Source: Spongilla lacustris (taxonomy: Eukaryota > Porifera > Demospongiae > Spongillida > Spongillidae). Taken from it: DNA of 64,000 nt. Each line of letters opens with the position of its first letter. Position 1 is the first letter of the stretch. The notes below the pieces were generated by a model. The model saw only the letters and a program-made list of their open reading frames with translations. It ran no database searches and was not told where the DNA came from. Where the stretch lies: contig OX442416.1 in NCBI GenBank assembly GCA_949361645.1, positions 4,564,629-4,628,628 of the forward strand, in the 5' to 3' direction. Shown here in pieces: positions 20,084 to 31,968 of this stretch. A program made the translations under genes and the position numbers.

Positions 20084-23000
20084 GGGGAAGGCCGGGCAAC
20101 GCGGACCAGCTAAGGTTAGACCATTGTACTGTTCGAACTATAAATAATTTGTGAACAATTTTTTTTTTGTGTGTAGACAAATCATTATTCTTTATTATTC
20201 AACATGGTTAATAATTTTTGTAAACAAGTTGTATTTACTATAATTCGTTTTCACAACAGGATCAGTTTTGCCTTTTTTAGATTTGACCGGGCAAAGCGAA
20301 GAGCGACTAGTATGGCACTTCGACGTATCTCGGCATCTTAAATGTTATTCCATGTTATGCGCCATTCATTTGCGTGCCGTTTTATATTGTCTTTTGAATT
20401 TTTGATTCACGAGTCATGACGAGAACAATCGGCTTTTGCTCACCATTTATGGCTGCGAGCGACCATCGCGTTGTTACACGTTATTTATGCTGTTTGCCTA
20501 TGGCAATAGATACATATATACGTAGACCATGCAAAATAATCTCTACAGACAAAGAGGGCTAGCTTAAAAGGATGTTACAGGGGTCTTCGTTGTCATTCCT
20601 AGCTAGGCTGTGTCGAACAAAAGGCGGCGCGCCCTACCTAGATAAACAGTGACGTTATTTTTGAATTTCATTATGGTAAGCATTTGAATGTTGCACATAA
20701 GAATGAGATACAAGTGATGAGGTATAAGCCAATGCGCAGCAGATTGACAGTTTGTTCATCAAAGGCACCTATTGCAATAGTACAAACCAACATTATTGTA
20801 TGTTGTGCAGGACTCATGGCTCCAGTTGGAACATTTGCTGCACTGAATCCAATCTTCTGTGGGTGGGTCAACATAAAGCTCATCGCACACAATACAGAAG
20901 TACTGTTTCTTGATTCTGGTTGCCTGGGTTTGGTTTTTCTTTTTTTTTACCCTAACATATGTTGATTTGGTTACATTCAGATTCATTTTCTTTTTTTTCT
21001 CTAGTTTTTCCATCTGAAGCCTCTTCACTGGCGAGCCTGTCAAAAGTTCTGATGCTTGCAGTTTTCGTTTCCTGGTGCAACCACTAACAACATCCAATTT
21101 AGGTATAGGCCTGATGTCCACAGGGCGGTATGAACAGCTAGGCCCCTCACAGTCCACATCAGGTACATGTACTGATGTGTGGTTCATCCCGTCTGCCTCA
21201 CACTCCGACACCAGTCCCCTTCTCTCTGCCTCAGGCAATGATGCCCGTCCTATTGTGTGATCTGCCTCAGGTGATGACACCTGACCTCTTCTTGCCTCAC
21301 GAGTTGACACCTGTCCTCTTCTTTCTGCCTCAGGTGATGATGCCAGTTGTATTGTGTCTGCTTCAGGTGATGACATCTGCCGTGTCTTGTCTGCTTCATG
21401 CATAGTAGTTTCTTGTAGGCCTGCAGGTAAAGTAGCATTTCCATTATGACTCATTATTGAGGCAGGAACAAAGTCCTCATCCCCGAAGACAGATGGGTTG
21501 TAAGGCCAGATCCCAGGAGTCTTGAATCCACTCACAGCATTTTGTGCTGATGCCGCTTTTAAGTATGCTGGTGCCAACAGTTTAGCAATATCATGTGGCT
21601 TAATTATACGTCCAATGTGCTGCTTTTGAAATGCACTGATTTCTTGTTCAAAAAATATTTTTAAAGCTCTGTACACCGCAACATCTAGTGGCTGCATTCT
21701 ATGTGTAGTATGTGGAGCAAAGGACAACATCATCACATGATTTTTTGAAGCAAAGTGCAGTGCTGGGTAGTATTTGTGTGCTTCATGGTTGTCAAGAAGT
21801 AACAGCACCTTCTTGGTAGCAGTAGGGCGTACAACATCAACAAACCATGACAACCATGTCAAAAATGCCTCACCATTGATCCAGCCATTGTCAGTACATA
21901 TCCCTTTTGACCCAGGCGGGGCACCATCCATGAGCACATCTTGCATACGCTTCCTGGCAAAAATCATAAAAGGTGGAATAAAAGACCCTGTAGCATTACA
22001 GCAGCAGATTACTGTAGTGAGAGTTCCCCTCTCAGAACTGGACATGATACCCATTTGCTTCTTCCCACGGATTGACAAAATTTTAGGTGGTTTACTGGTT
22101 GTAGTGCGAATTCCAGTTTCGTCCATGTTGTAGAGCTGACCTGCATCAATCGAATGTTTTTGAATCTGTTCCCATAAAAGTGAATAAAACCTCTCAACTT
22201 GAGGTCTGTTGAATCCCCTTACGCGTGCTACTGAAGTTGGTTCTGGGATCCGTAGCACAATTTCGGGATGTCTCTTTCGAAAACCAGCAAACCAGTCAGG
22301 ACCTGCAGACCCGTTACAAAAAGGATGTTTTATTCCATTTTTTTCTGCGTATTGGAAGACTAACTGTAAAAATTCGGTACGCGTTAGACCCAAAAACACA
22401 CTGTCCAGATCCTTTAGGTATGCAGCTAGTTCTTGTTCTTGCTTACTAGAAAATATAGGTTGAAACCGCCCTAGCTTCTTCTTGACCTTGCCCGATTGTA
22501 CGTGTCTGTACAGGGTTCCATACGGTATTCCGTACCTAGCAGAGACTGTCCTGACACCCTCCTCTTTGGCTTCTTCAATTGCTTTTTTCATATCTTCCTC
22601 CGACCAGCTGGCCATCGACGTCTTTCGCTTGTAGTTAAAAACCATTGTTGTGCGATCACGTGTCTAACTGGAAAACAGTTGGCCGTCTCACCGCAAGAAT
22701 GATACTTTTATTAACTAGTTATCCGTTTTGCCCTATTCACTTTGCCCGTAGGGTAGCAATTAAATTTATACGAACATATTTGTTGATACATAAGTAGTTA
22801 TACTTAAGTCATGATATGCTTATCACAGGCGATGGTAGGCAACATCATTATGCGTATGCAACCATTTCTCTCATTTGTTATGTTTGAATAAAACAAAAGG
22901 TTATCGCGGACGAATATCGTAAGGAACAATCGAAAAAAACAAAGTAATTAATAACTTACACATTTATTAACTAATTTAATTAATTGTACTGCATTTCTGT

Positions 23001-23114
23001 CCGTCAGTACCTATTTTATAGCGGGCCAAAATTGGATAATTTTATGATGAAGCGTCTTAAAGTAATTAGAGTTTTTCTCTTTGCCCAACGTGTCCACTTT
23101 GCCCAGCCTTCCCC
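20084..23114 (-). mobile_element. Tigger/pogo-type DNA transposon, apparently complete
   Basis: Ends share a ~25-bp inverted repeat (GGGGAAGGCCGGGCAACGCG at the left; GGGGAAGGCTGGGCAAAGTG as reverse complement at the right). They are flanked by TA (20082-20083 and 23115-23116), the usual pogo/Tc1-mariner target. Extra GGGCAAAG-like motifs lie just inside both ends. A single uninterrupted transposase frame fills the interior in the same orientation as the host gene. An intact frame suggests recent insertion or selection. Confidence 0.8.
20759..22645 (-). CDS. Tigger/pogo DDE transposase with C-terminal PHD-like finger
   Basis: 628 codons without interruption. N-terminus: psq-type helix-turn-helix (TVSARYGIPYGTLYRHVQ, about 33-50), then a CENP-B-like DNA-binding segment with the GPDWFAGFRKRH motif. 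The DDE superfamily-1 catalytic domain shows D175 (YNMDETG), D285 (LLLLDNHEAH) and D321 (HRMQPLDVAVY). Residues ~430-510 contain a degenerate SSPEA-containing repeat. The C-terminal ~50 residues hold a C4HC3-like pattern (CIVC, CSKC, HESC, CNRC) resembling a PHD finger. Cut-and-paste transposase of the pogo group, nuclear. The second Met (residue 11, MASWSEEDM) could be the true start. No sign that the host gene depends on it. Confidence 0.92.
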   Translation of the reverse strand: MVFNYKRKTSMASWSEEDMKKAIEEAKEEGVRTVSARYGIPYGTLYRHVQSGKVKKKLGRFQPIFSSKQEQELAAYLKDLDSVFLGLTRTEFLQLVFQYAEKNGIKHPFCNGSAGPDWFAGFRKRHPEIVLRIPEPTSVARVRGFNRPQVERFYSLLWEQIQKHSIDAGQLYNMDETGIRTTTSKPPKILSIRGKKQMGIMSSSERGTLTTVICCCNATGSFIPPFMIFARKRMQDVLMDGAPPGSKGICTDNGWINGEAFLTWLSWFVDVVRPTATKKVLLLLDNHEAHKYYPALHFASKNHVMMLSFAPHTTHRMQPLDVAVYRALKIFFEQEISAFQKQHIGRIIKPHDIAKLLAPAYLKAASAQNAVSGFKTPGIWPYNPSVFGDEDFVPASIMSHNGNATLPAGLQETTMHEADKTRQMSSPEADTIQLASSPEAERRGQVSTREARRGQVSSPEADHTIGRASLPEAERRGLVSECEADGMNHTSVHVPDVDCEGPSCSYRPVDIRPIPKLDVVSGCTRKRKLQASELLTGSPVKRLQMEKLEKKKKMNLNVTKSTYVRVKKKKNQTQATRIKKQYFCIVCDELYVDPPTEDWIQCSKCSNWSHESCTTYNNVGLYYCNRCL

Positions 23115-23689
23115 TACTAGGTAAAAATGTGGACATTTCAACACATTAAGTGTCATAAAAAATTGCTTTTGTGAAATGAATGCTGTCAAAATTTCATGCT
23201 GAAATACCCACCACATGACTGACTTCGTAATATTTGGTTACAATACATGTACACAATAAGTTACATTACCACTATCATGCATAAATTAGTTCTGCATTCA
23301 TTCTGGTACAATGAACTCTTACAACGAGAAATATTTCTTTGAGGACACCATTTATATCTCATTTCGAAAGCACAAAATGAGATATTTCATACTTATTCAC
23401 AATGTATGTTAATCCACATTAAGCATCCCAAATCAATCATGATATCAGATTTCAAGATTGAGTTCAAGATGTACATGCTTGCAACAGTATGATAACCAAA
23501 AGCTCTAAACCACTGTCACCTTAGCGTATCCAATTCGGTTTGCAGATTTTGAACTTTCAATAATGGCCTAAATGGAGAAAAGACAAGGCCAGGTCATTGA
23601 ATATGTACAATCACTATCACTACTATTCACATGCTATGTTGCTCAATTTAACAAAGGTGCAGTACATGCATACCCAGTTAGCCTGGTAC

Positions 23690-23944
23690 CTTAGCCAAGG
23701 AGCTCTTGCCAGCCCCTGTATCCCCACAAAGAATAACTTTACTGAAGGTGTGAACAGGATAATCTTCATAACAAGTCGAGTAACTCCGGAGCGATGTGAT
23801 TACATCATACTTTGTAGCCAACATCAGTGGAGTTTGTTGTTTTTTATTTTTTTTGTTCACAGCAATGCCAGGAGTGGAAAGTAAATGCTTCACACATGCA
23901 GTATGACCTTCTCTCGCAGCATTATGCAATGCAGTATTACCATC
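23690..23944 (-). CDS. ROCO-family protein exon: ankyrin repeat and Roc P-loop (G1)
   Basis: Exactly 85 codons between a CTCCAG acceptor (23945-23950) and an AAG|GTACC donor, phase 0 at both ends. It begins with an ankyrin repeat (DGNTALHNAAREGHTACVKH), followed by a partial second one (QQTPLMLATKYD). It ends with the Walker A motif ILCGDTGAGKSSLAK, the G1 loop of the Roc domain. The G2-G4 motifs lie in the exon at 18883-17183, so the two exons together make one GTPase domain. Same strand and class as the 81-bp ankyrin exons upstream. Confidence 0.88.
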
Positions 23945-24301
23945 CTGGAGTAGATATAGCAGTTCAGTCAACATGGTGCTTATAACATGCTGGCACATAA
24001 GATGTACACATGTGGTTACATGCAAATGTGGAACATGTACGCAAATGTTTTTAAAGGTGTCTCACCATCATCATTAATGTTACCGCAGCCAGATATAACC
24101 CTGGCCTGGGGCCAATGAAGTTGAGAATAGGTATCACTTATTTGTGCCACTGATCTCTAACAACATCCATCATATCCTTCCTCTGTGGTTTTAACATAAT
24201 GAAACAGCTCCTTGCACTCCCCCAATAACTACACATTCCATAGAACATTGAAACTTAAACTCAATGAACACTCTGCCCAAGATATTGTAACACAGATGAA
24301 C

Positions 24302-24945
24302 TTAACTCTTTGACCGCCAAGTGCATATATATATATATACTAAAAATCAATTTGCGTTAACTGCCAAGTGCATGTATATATGCACACATATAGAAAACCA
24401 GTCTGTGTCGCACGGTTACACGCTCCGTGTACCAATAAGCCCTAGTGGCATAGAGCTATGACCGGAGCGTTGGTTTTTAATTGAAAGGAAAGCGGGAATG
24501 AACAGCTGCAGGTGTACACGTAATGGCGTCTCTATCGTCACCAGCAGCTTTGAATTAGCACCCGCCTTTTCTACTAAAACATGGGCGAGTGAAGCCTTTT
24601 AAAATGTCAGGACGTTAGATGTAACAAAAAGGGATAGAACTATGGTGTATTTATCGACTGTTTCGTAGAATGCGCAATATACGGCTTCGATTCCCTGCCC
24701 GCTTCACTCGACCTAAATCGGGTCTTGTTATCTGCCGATTGTTTTCAAGCTAGTACACCATATATCATAACAAACATCATAAAACACTCTTCTATCATAG
24801 ATAGTATCTTTTTAAGGAGGCTAACCGCAAGATTCTTCGAGAACAGCGACTACTAAGCAACAGCCATACGGGTAGCCATAATTAAAAACATTACTGGCAA
24901 ATAATCAATTAATTACGTTATCCGTGTTGACTGTCAAAGAGTTAA
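24302..24945. mobile_element. piggyBac-like non-autonomous element (TTAA-flanked)
   Basis: Begins TTAACTCTTTGACCGCCAA and ends with the inverted TTGACTGTCAAAGAGTTAA, placing TTAA at both borders. 644 bp with no transposase. The right ~200 bp is nearly identical to 35753-35953. TTAA target and CTTTGAC-type ends are characteristic of piggyBac elements; assignment is by these ends only. Confidence 0.7.
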
Positions 24946-25899
24946 AAAATGAAACTACACATATGAATTCATTGTAATACCAGTAAGGTTCAAAGGTATG
25001 GATTAGGATCAAATAAATGCCATGCACCATATATATATAAAGATAAGTGGCTGATATGAATAATATCTCAAAATACACATGTATATGTATATTTATTAGG
25101 TGGCATGATCAATGTGAACCTGGCTCAATGCTTTTTCGGGAAGCATCCAAGGATGCTTTGCAGGCTTTGGTGGTTTACTTTAGGTGGCAACCCATGCACT
25201 GGTACGTTGCAAGGATCAGATTTAGAGTAAGAGGCTACAATGCCTGAGTGAGTAAACAATCATCTTTCTCCCCGATACTGAGTGGATTGATTACATACAC
25301 CAGTACTGTGGCTCCCTGTGGACTTCCAACGTTTGTATATGCCTTTTACTGATGCACCACATGGATACAGCTCATGGCATACAATAGTATTGAAGACGTT
25401 TATTGCAATAAATGTATGTATGTACAGTGGTTGAATTCACACCATGACACAATAAGGCACACATTGCTTTTCAAAAGCAAAGAGGAATCGAATGGAGAAA
25501 TTAAGTGATAAACCTCATCCATCCAACTGCTGCGACAGATAGTAGATCTAACCAAAGTTTCACGAAAACTGAAACAAGTTCAATTATTACTTTTGACGAT
25601 GGGGAGGAGGGCATTAGCATATGAAAATGTAGTCACATTTCTCTGGTGTGTCTCTTCAAATTGCATTTCATTGATCACGAAGAGAAAAGAAATGTGCAAA
25701 GATAAATTATGACAGGTTGACACGTGTTGAGGTTCTGAAAGACCATTTTAACTTTTGTAGAAGCATGTGAAAAAAAGAACAATTGTGAGCAAAACCACTA
25801 AAAAGCAGATACCAAAAGTAGGAAGGATCCATATAGGCTAGCATGAAGGCTGTAAGAAGGATAGCGTGAAGCTGAGAAACCAGTGTAAATGCTTAGATA
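24946..25899. other. Intronic sequence without recognised features
   Basis: Short open frames only. I looked for further ankyrin-type exons here on the minus strand and saw none. Confidence 0.4.
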
Positions 25900-26113
25900 C
25901 ATTTAGTACAATGATTAAACTTAATGTATATGATGAATGAGATATAAGATCCATTTGAAAGAACTAAATAAAAGGGCAACTCACCTGAGCTAAAATAATC
26001 AGTTTCTGCTAGGATTATTTTAGCACAGGTGAGTTGCCCTTTTACTCAGTTCTTTCAAATGGATCTTATATCTCATTCATCATATACATTAAGTTTAATC
26101 ATCATACTAAATG
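25900..26113. repeat. Long near-perfect hairpin (101-bp arms, 12-bp loop)
   Basis: The left arm 25900-26000 is the reverse complement of 26013-26113 with only a few mismatches. A central CAACTCACCTGAGCTAAAAT pairs with ATTTTAGCACAGGTGAGTTG. It sits at the border of the 0.62-kb monomer array. It could be a MITE or an inverted-duplication scar; if transcribed it would form a ~100-bp double-stranded RNA stem. Confidence 0.9.
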
Positions 26114-28660
26114 TATGTATGAGGAAATGTATAAATCAAGACAGAAAATATTTATGCACAGCAAAATGCTATGGCCAAAACCATTCAAGGTCGCTACTGC
26201 CACAGGAAAAAATTACCAAATGAAGTTGGATTAATATTGCAAACTCATATCCTACCAAATCCCCAATGCTTAATCGCAAATCATTGCTCTATGTTAAAGT
26301 TGATTTTTGAGCAAGGATTTTAATCAAGAAACAGGTATCCATGCACAATATAACAGGTTTTTCTGTAAGTTATCTTTAGCAAAAACATCCCTTTGCGTTC
26401 AATCATTTTTCCAATAATATATGATCATCCATTGTAGATGAAGTAGAGAGAACAAATGAAAATAGCCCAACATGATACTGCATGGTGAAGGTGATGACAG
26501 TACATTTTACTTTGCATGAAATTATTGTGACTAAATAGATACATTTAATGACTATTAAACAACCAATAACAATGAAATAAAAAACAGTTTACACACATAT
26601 CCACAGGCAATACTTACATACTGACGTTGGATGATTAAATTCAGCCGGTAAACGAGAGAGAAGGAATAATTATTAAAAGTATCAAAGACCATTGAAAGGC
26701 ACTTGAGGAAATGTATGAATCAAGGGAGGAAATATTTATGCACAACACAATGCTATGGCCAAAACCATTCCAGGTTGCTACTGCCACAGGGAAAATGTAC
26801 CCGATGATGTTGGATTAATATCATATTCATAATAATAATTTACCAAACCCTCAATGCATAATCTCCCATCATCGCTCTATGTTAATGTTGATTTTTTAGC
26901 AAGGATTTTAATCAGGAAACAGGTATATACAAGTATTACTGTAGATTTTCATTAGCAAAAAAATCCTTTGGGTTCAATCATTTGTACAATAATACATTAT
27001 TATCCATTGTAGATGAAGTAGAGAGAAGAAAGGAGAGAAAATAGCCCAACAGGATATTGCTAGGTGAAGTGATGACAGTAAATTTTACTATAGATTATTA
27101 TCACTAAATAGATAACAAATAACGAAGAACTAAATCACAGTTTTCACTATATCTCCATGCAATACTTACGCCCTGATGTTGGATGATTTTGATTCAATTC
27201 AGCCAATAAATGAGGGAGAGAGAGAATAATTATTAAAAGTATCAAAAACCAAAGAAAGGCACTTGAGGAAATGGTTGAATCAAGAGAGGAAATATTTATG
27301 CACAACACACAATGCCATGGTCAAAACCATTCCAGGTTGCTACTGCTACAGGGAAAATGTACCCGCTGATGTTGGATTAATATTCCAAACTCATTTTCAT
27401 AATAATAATTTACCAAATCCTCAATGCCTAATCTCCCATCATCGCTCTTAGTTAATATTAATTTTTAGGCAAGGAATTTATTTAAGAAACAGGTATTCAT
27501 GCACAATACAACAAGAATTTCTGTAGATTTTCATTAGCAGAAACATCCCTTTGGGTTCAATCATTTGTACAATAATACATTATTATGCATTGTAGATGAA
27601 GTAGAGAGAAGAAAGGAGGAAGGTGAGAAAATAGCCCAACAGGATATTGCTTGGTCAAGGTGATGACAGTACATTTTACATTAGATGGAATCATTTTCAC
27701 TAAATACATACATGTAATGACCATAAAACAAGCAATAACAATGAATTAAATCACAGTTTTCACTATATCTACATGCAATACTTATGTCCTGATGTTGGAT
27801 GATTTTGATTCAATTCAGTCGATAAAAGAGAGAGAGAATGATTATTAAAAGTATCAAAAACCAATGAAAGGTACTTGTACAATAATACATGATCATCCCA
27901 GATAAAAGAGACAGAGAGAATAATTATTAAAAGTATCTAATATAACACAGTTTACACATATATCCACAGGCAATACATGTACTTACAAACTGATGTTGGA
28001 TGATTTTGATTCAATTAAGCCGATCAAATGGAGAGAAGAAATAATTAATAACGTATCAATGACCATTGAAAGGCACTTGTGGAAATGGATAAATCAAGAG
28101 AGGAAACATTTATGCACAACACAATGCTATGGCCAAAACCATTCCAGGTCGCTAGTGTAACAGGGAAAATATACTCGCCGATGATGTATTAATATTACAA
28201 ACGCATATACACAACAATAATTTACCAAATCCTCATTGCATAATCTCCCATCATCACTCTATGTTAATTTTGAATTTTGAGGAAGGATTTAAATCAATTC
28301 ATGCACAATACAACAGGTTTTTCTGTTAGTGATCATAGGCAAAAACATCTCTTGGGGTTCAATCATTTGTACAATAATAACATATACATGCATAGTAGCT
28401 GAAGGAGAGAGAAAAATACAGGTATTAAAAGGTATAGGAGAAGGCGAGGAAGGTGAGAAAACAGCCCAACAGGATATTGCTTGCTGAAAGTGATGACAGT
28501 ACATTTTACTTTGGATGGAATAATTGTCACTAAATACATGCATTTAATCACTATATAAAAACCAATAACCATGAATTAAAACACAGTATATGCATATATC
28601 AACAGGCAATACTTACGGCCTGATGTAGGATGATTTTGATTCAATTCACCAGATAAGCAA
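26114..28660. repeat. Intronic ~0.62-kb monomer array, block 1
   Basis: About four monomers (one truncated). Each carries the markers CACTTGAGGAAATG, GGAAATATTTATGCACAACA, CCAAAACCATTCCAGGTCGC, CATCATCGCTCTATGTTAAT, ACAGGATATTGC and GATGTTGGATGATTTTGATT in order. The spacing of the last marker here is ~615-630 bp where monomers are full length. On the gene strand each monomer has a GTAAGT donor-like motif. Frames inside are short and drift between copies, so I call it non-coding. Confidence 0.9.
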
Positions 28661-28899
28661 GAGAGAAGGAATATTACAAAGAAAAATCAAAAAACCAATA
28701 AATGTCAATTGATCAAGGGTACAAAGGAAAATGTTCATGCACAATACAACTGGAGTTTTTGTTGAGCGCTTCTTCACAAACGTTATGTACATCAATTGGG
28801 GTTCAAAGTTTAGAAAGACAATACAGTACATGTACATGTAACTGGAGATGACCTGATTGTGAAGCAAAGCGAACAAAAGTGGCACTAATAGGTACATGT

Positions 28900-29530
28900 A
28901 GAGATGTAAAAATTACGAAGGCAAGAAAATGGATGAAATGGCCAACACTTTGACACATTACTATGGCCAACACCATGCCAGGTTGCTACTGCCACATGAA
29001 ATAATTACACGCTGATGTTGGATGAATTTTCATTTATTGCAGACAAATTTGGAATAAATACCATCCAAAATTATTCAAACTGATCAACATCCTAAACCAA
29101 GTAAACTACAATGTATTCATGTCACAGTGACTTGTGTGTCAAAGAAATCAAACAAGCCAGAACCACTATTGGAAGAATGAATCATAAATGTGGTGTCCAA
29201 AATAATGATCAGTTGCAACGGCCTACACCATGATAGGTTGCTAAGGCAACAACATGAAACATTGCCATGGTGAACACCATGACAGGGTACAAGTTGCTAT
29301 GGCCAATGCCATGATAAGTTGCTATGGCCTACACCACGATAGGTTGCTATGGCAACAACATGAACTATTGCAATGGCCAACACCATGACAGATGACTATG
29401 GACTATCCCATCACAAGTTGTTGTGACCAACACCACGACAGTTTGCTAGGGCCAAAATCATGCCAGGTCGCTATTGCTGCTGTTGGATGAATTTTGATTC
29501 AATACAGAAAATATCTATCATCATAGAATA
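28900..29530 (-). repeat. Ankyrin-exon unit A, outer part (split by a transposon)
   Basis: Matches the beginning of units at 36810, 47740 and 56279. It includes a minisatellite at about 29200-29470 of ~30-bp units such as TTGCTATGGCAACAACATGA. The unit resumes at 32721 after the 3.2-kb insertion and continues to about 33430, where its ankyrin exon lies. Confidence 0.8.
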
Positions 29531-30119
29531 CAGTATGCGTCAATATAAAGTTAACGCCACGCAATGCGCTATGAGGTAGCGCACTACCTTATATAGGTAG
29601 AAATGTGCGGAAGGTAGACATGTGCAATATAAACGTAGAAAAATGCTCTACCTTATGGCCAACACGTAACATAAAAACATGTTTACAACAAGTGTTCGAT
29701 TCTGCAGCTGCTACAACTACCCGCGCTCTGCTAGGCTTTGCTTGAACAGCTGCACGATTTTATATCGCAGACGCTACCAGACTGAACGACGCTGCTAAGG
29801 TCGCTTGATCTAGAGTGCCACCTGCCCAAATTCACACACAGACACGCGAGTCGAGTGAGTCGTATTCGATCACGATAAGCAAGCGCGCGAGTCCTCTTAC
29901 GAGTGCATATTGCGAGCGTTACTCAACAACCGAACTACATGTAAATGTACGGCCCGGCCCGCTTGACAAAAGTTGGAGCGCTGATGTGTACTTTCAATCA
30001 ATCGCACGTACGATGAAAACAGTTCTAACTGTTATAATCAGATTCAGATTATTATCTGTAATCATATACTTTTGCGTGCGCTTTGATTAACTGGATAGAT
30101 GCCATAATTGTATGTCTAC

Positions 30120-30400
30120 TATAATGGGTCCTGGGTGTGGCCGGAACAGGGTTAAAACACTTGAAGGGCCCTGGGTGTGGTCTATCACAAAAGGCAGAAT
30201 GGGGTTAATAGACTTGGGCGTGGCCAATCTTTGGAGGCAGAATGGGGTTAAGGGGCTTACGAGCCAGAAGGGTCCTGGGTGTGGGGAGAATTTAAGCGAC
30301 TTAGCCGCCAAAAGGGTCCTGGGGTTTGGGCAGAATGGGGTTAATGGACATGAGCCGCTAGAAGGATCATGGGTGTGGCCTATCTCTGAAGGCAGAATGG
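30120..30400 (+). repeat. ~60-65-bp degenerate tandem repeat
   Basis: Four to five copies of a unit containing GGTCCTGGGTGTGG and CAGAATGGGGTTAA. It lies within the TA-flanked element and adjoins the next minisatellite. Confidence 0.75.
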
Positions 30401-30404
30401 GTTT

Positions 30405-31275
30405 AACCCCAAAGCATCTCCCTCACTGACCACACCCATGAAACCTATGTGCCACAGAGTTCATTAACCCCAAAGCATCTCACTCACTGACCACACCCAT
30501 GGGACCTCTGTGCCGCAGCAGTCATTAACCCCAAAGCATCTCATTCACTGACCACACCCATGGGACCTCTGTGCCGTAGAGATCATTAACCCCAAAGCAT
30601 CTCACTCACTGACCACACCCATGGAACCTCATTCATTAACCAAACCCATGGGACCTCTGTGCCGCAGAGGTCATTAACCCCAAAGCATCTCACTCACTGA
30701 CCACACCCATGGGACCTCTGTGCCGCAGCAGTCATTAACCCCAAAGCATCTCACTCACTGACCACACCCATGGGACCTCTGTGCCGCAGCAGTCATTAAC
30801 CCCAAAGCATCTCATTCACTGACCACACCCATGGGACCTCTGTGCCGTAGAGGTCATTAACCCCAAAGCATCTCACTCACTGACCACACCCATGGAACCT
30901 CATTCATTAACCACACCCATGGGACCTCTGTGCCGCCGAGGTCATTAACCCCAAAGCATCTCACTCACTGACCACACCCATGGGACCTCTGTGCCGCAGA
31001 GGTCATTAACCCCAAAGCATCTCACTCACTGACCACACCCATGGGACCTCTGTGCCGCAGAGGTCATTAACCCCAAAGCATCTTATTCACTGACCACACC
31101 CATGGGACCTCTGTGCCGCAGAGGTCATTAACCCCAAAGCATCTCACTCACTGACCACACCCATGGGACCTCTGTGCCGCAGAGGTCATTAACCCCAAAG
31201 CATCTTATTCACTGACCACACCCATGGGACCTCAGTGCTGCAGAGGTCATTAACCCCAAAGCATCTCACCCAGCA
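30405..31275 (+). repeat. ~60-bp minisatellite, about 14 copies
   Basis: Units share CATTAACCCCAAAGCATCTC, ACTGACCACACCCATG and ACCTCTGTGCCGCAGAGG. Two shortened units near 30630 and 30900 share the same deletion, indicating duplication of blocks of units. Inside the TA-flanked element. Confidence 0.92.
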
Positions 31276-31429
31276 AAGAGTGCATTAACTCCTAACTGAT
31301 TGACTTGTACTGCTCTGAGGTAGATGGAGTGGTGATAGTAATGGTGAGTAGACAAGGATGAATATGAATATGAATATCTATGTCTATAGGGTGAATGTCC
31401 CTAATGGGATCAGGTCAGTGGCTAATTCT

Positions 31430-31912
31430 GGCTGTGGGTCAGTGGCTGGTGTTGTGACTGTTGCTGTGGCTGGTGCTGTGACTGTTGCTGTGACTGTTGC
31501 TGTGACTAGTACTGGTGCTGTGACTGGTGCTGTGACTGTTGCTGTGACTGTTGCTATGGCTGTTGCTATGGCTGTTGCTGTGGCTGGTGCTGTGACTGTT
31601 GCTATGGCTGGTGCTGTGACTGTTGCTGTGGCTGGTGCTGTGACTGGTGCTGTGACGTGCTGTGATTGGTGTTGTGGCTGGTGCTGTGACTGTTGCTGTG
31701 GCTGTTGCTGTGACTGTTGCTGTGACTGTTGCTGTGACTAGTGCTGTGACTGATGCTGTGACTGGTGCTGTGACTGTTGCTATGGCTGTTGCTTTGACTG
31801 TTGCTGTGACTGTTGCTGTGACTGGTGCTGTGACTGGTGCTGTGACTGTTGCTATGGCTGTTGCTGTGACTGTTGCTGTGACTGGTGCTGTGACTGGTGC
31901 TGTGTCAGTCCC
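31430..31912 (+). repeat. Hexamer/dodecamer array (GCTGTGACTGTT type)
   Basis: Tandem 6-12-bp units of GCTGTGACTGTT and GCTATGGCTGTT. Open in several frames on both strands because the period is a multiple of three, giving Ala-Val-Thr and Thr-Ala-Thr repeats. I treat these frames as non-coding. Confidence 0.9.
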
Positions 31913-31968
31913 AGCTGTTTCCATAGTTGTTGCTGCAGGATGGTTGAATTATACACCCAGTAGCGCTA

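Larger units (their letters stand above)
18884..23689 (-). other. Intron splitting the Roc domain between G1 and G2
   Basis: Bounded by donor AAG|GTACC at 23690/23689 and acceptor TACAG at 18884. Length 4.8 kb, of which 3.0 kb is the Tigger/pogo insertion at 20084-23114. The remaining ~1.8 kb has no recognisable features. Confidence 0.75.

Noticed and set aside
19670..20180. Overlapping 147- and 110-codon frames on opposite strands
   Set aside because: Located in the Roc intron at the Tigger border, no domain, mutually exclusive shadows.
25047..25247. 66-codon plus-strand frame
   Set aside because: No domain, opposite to the surrounding gene, ordinary chance length in this composition.
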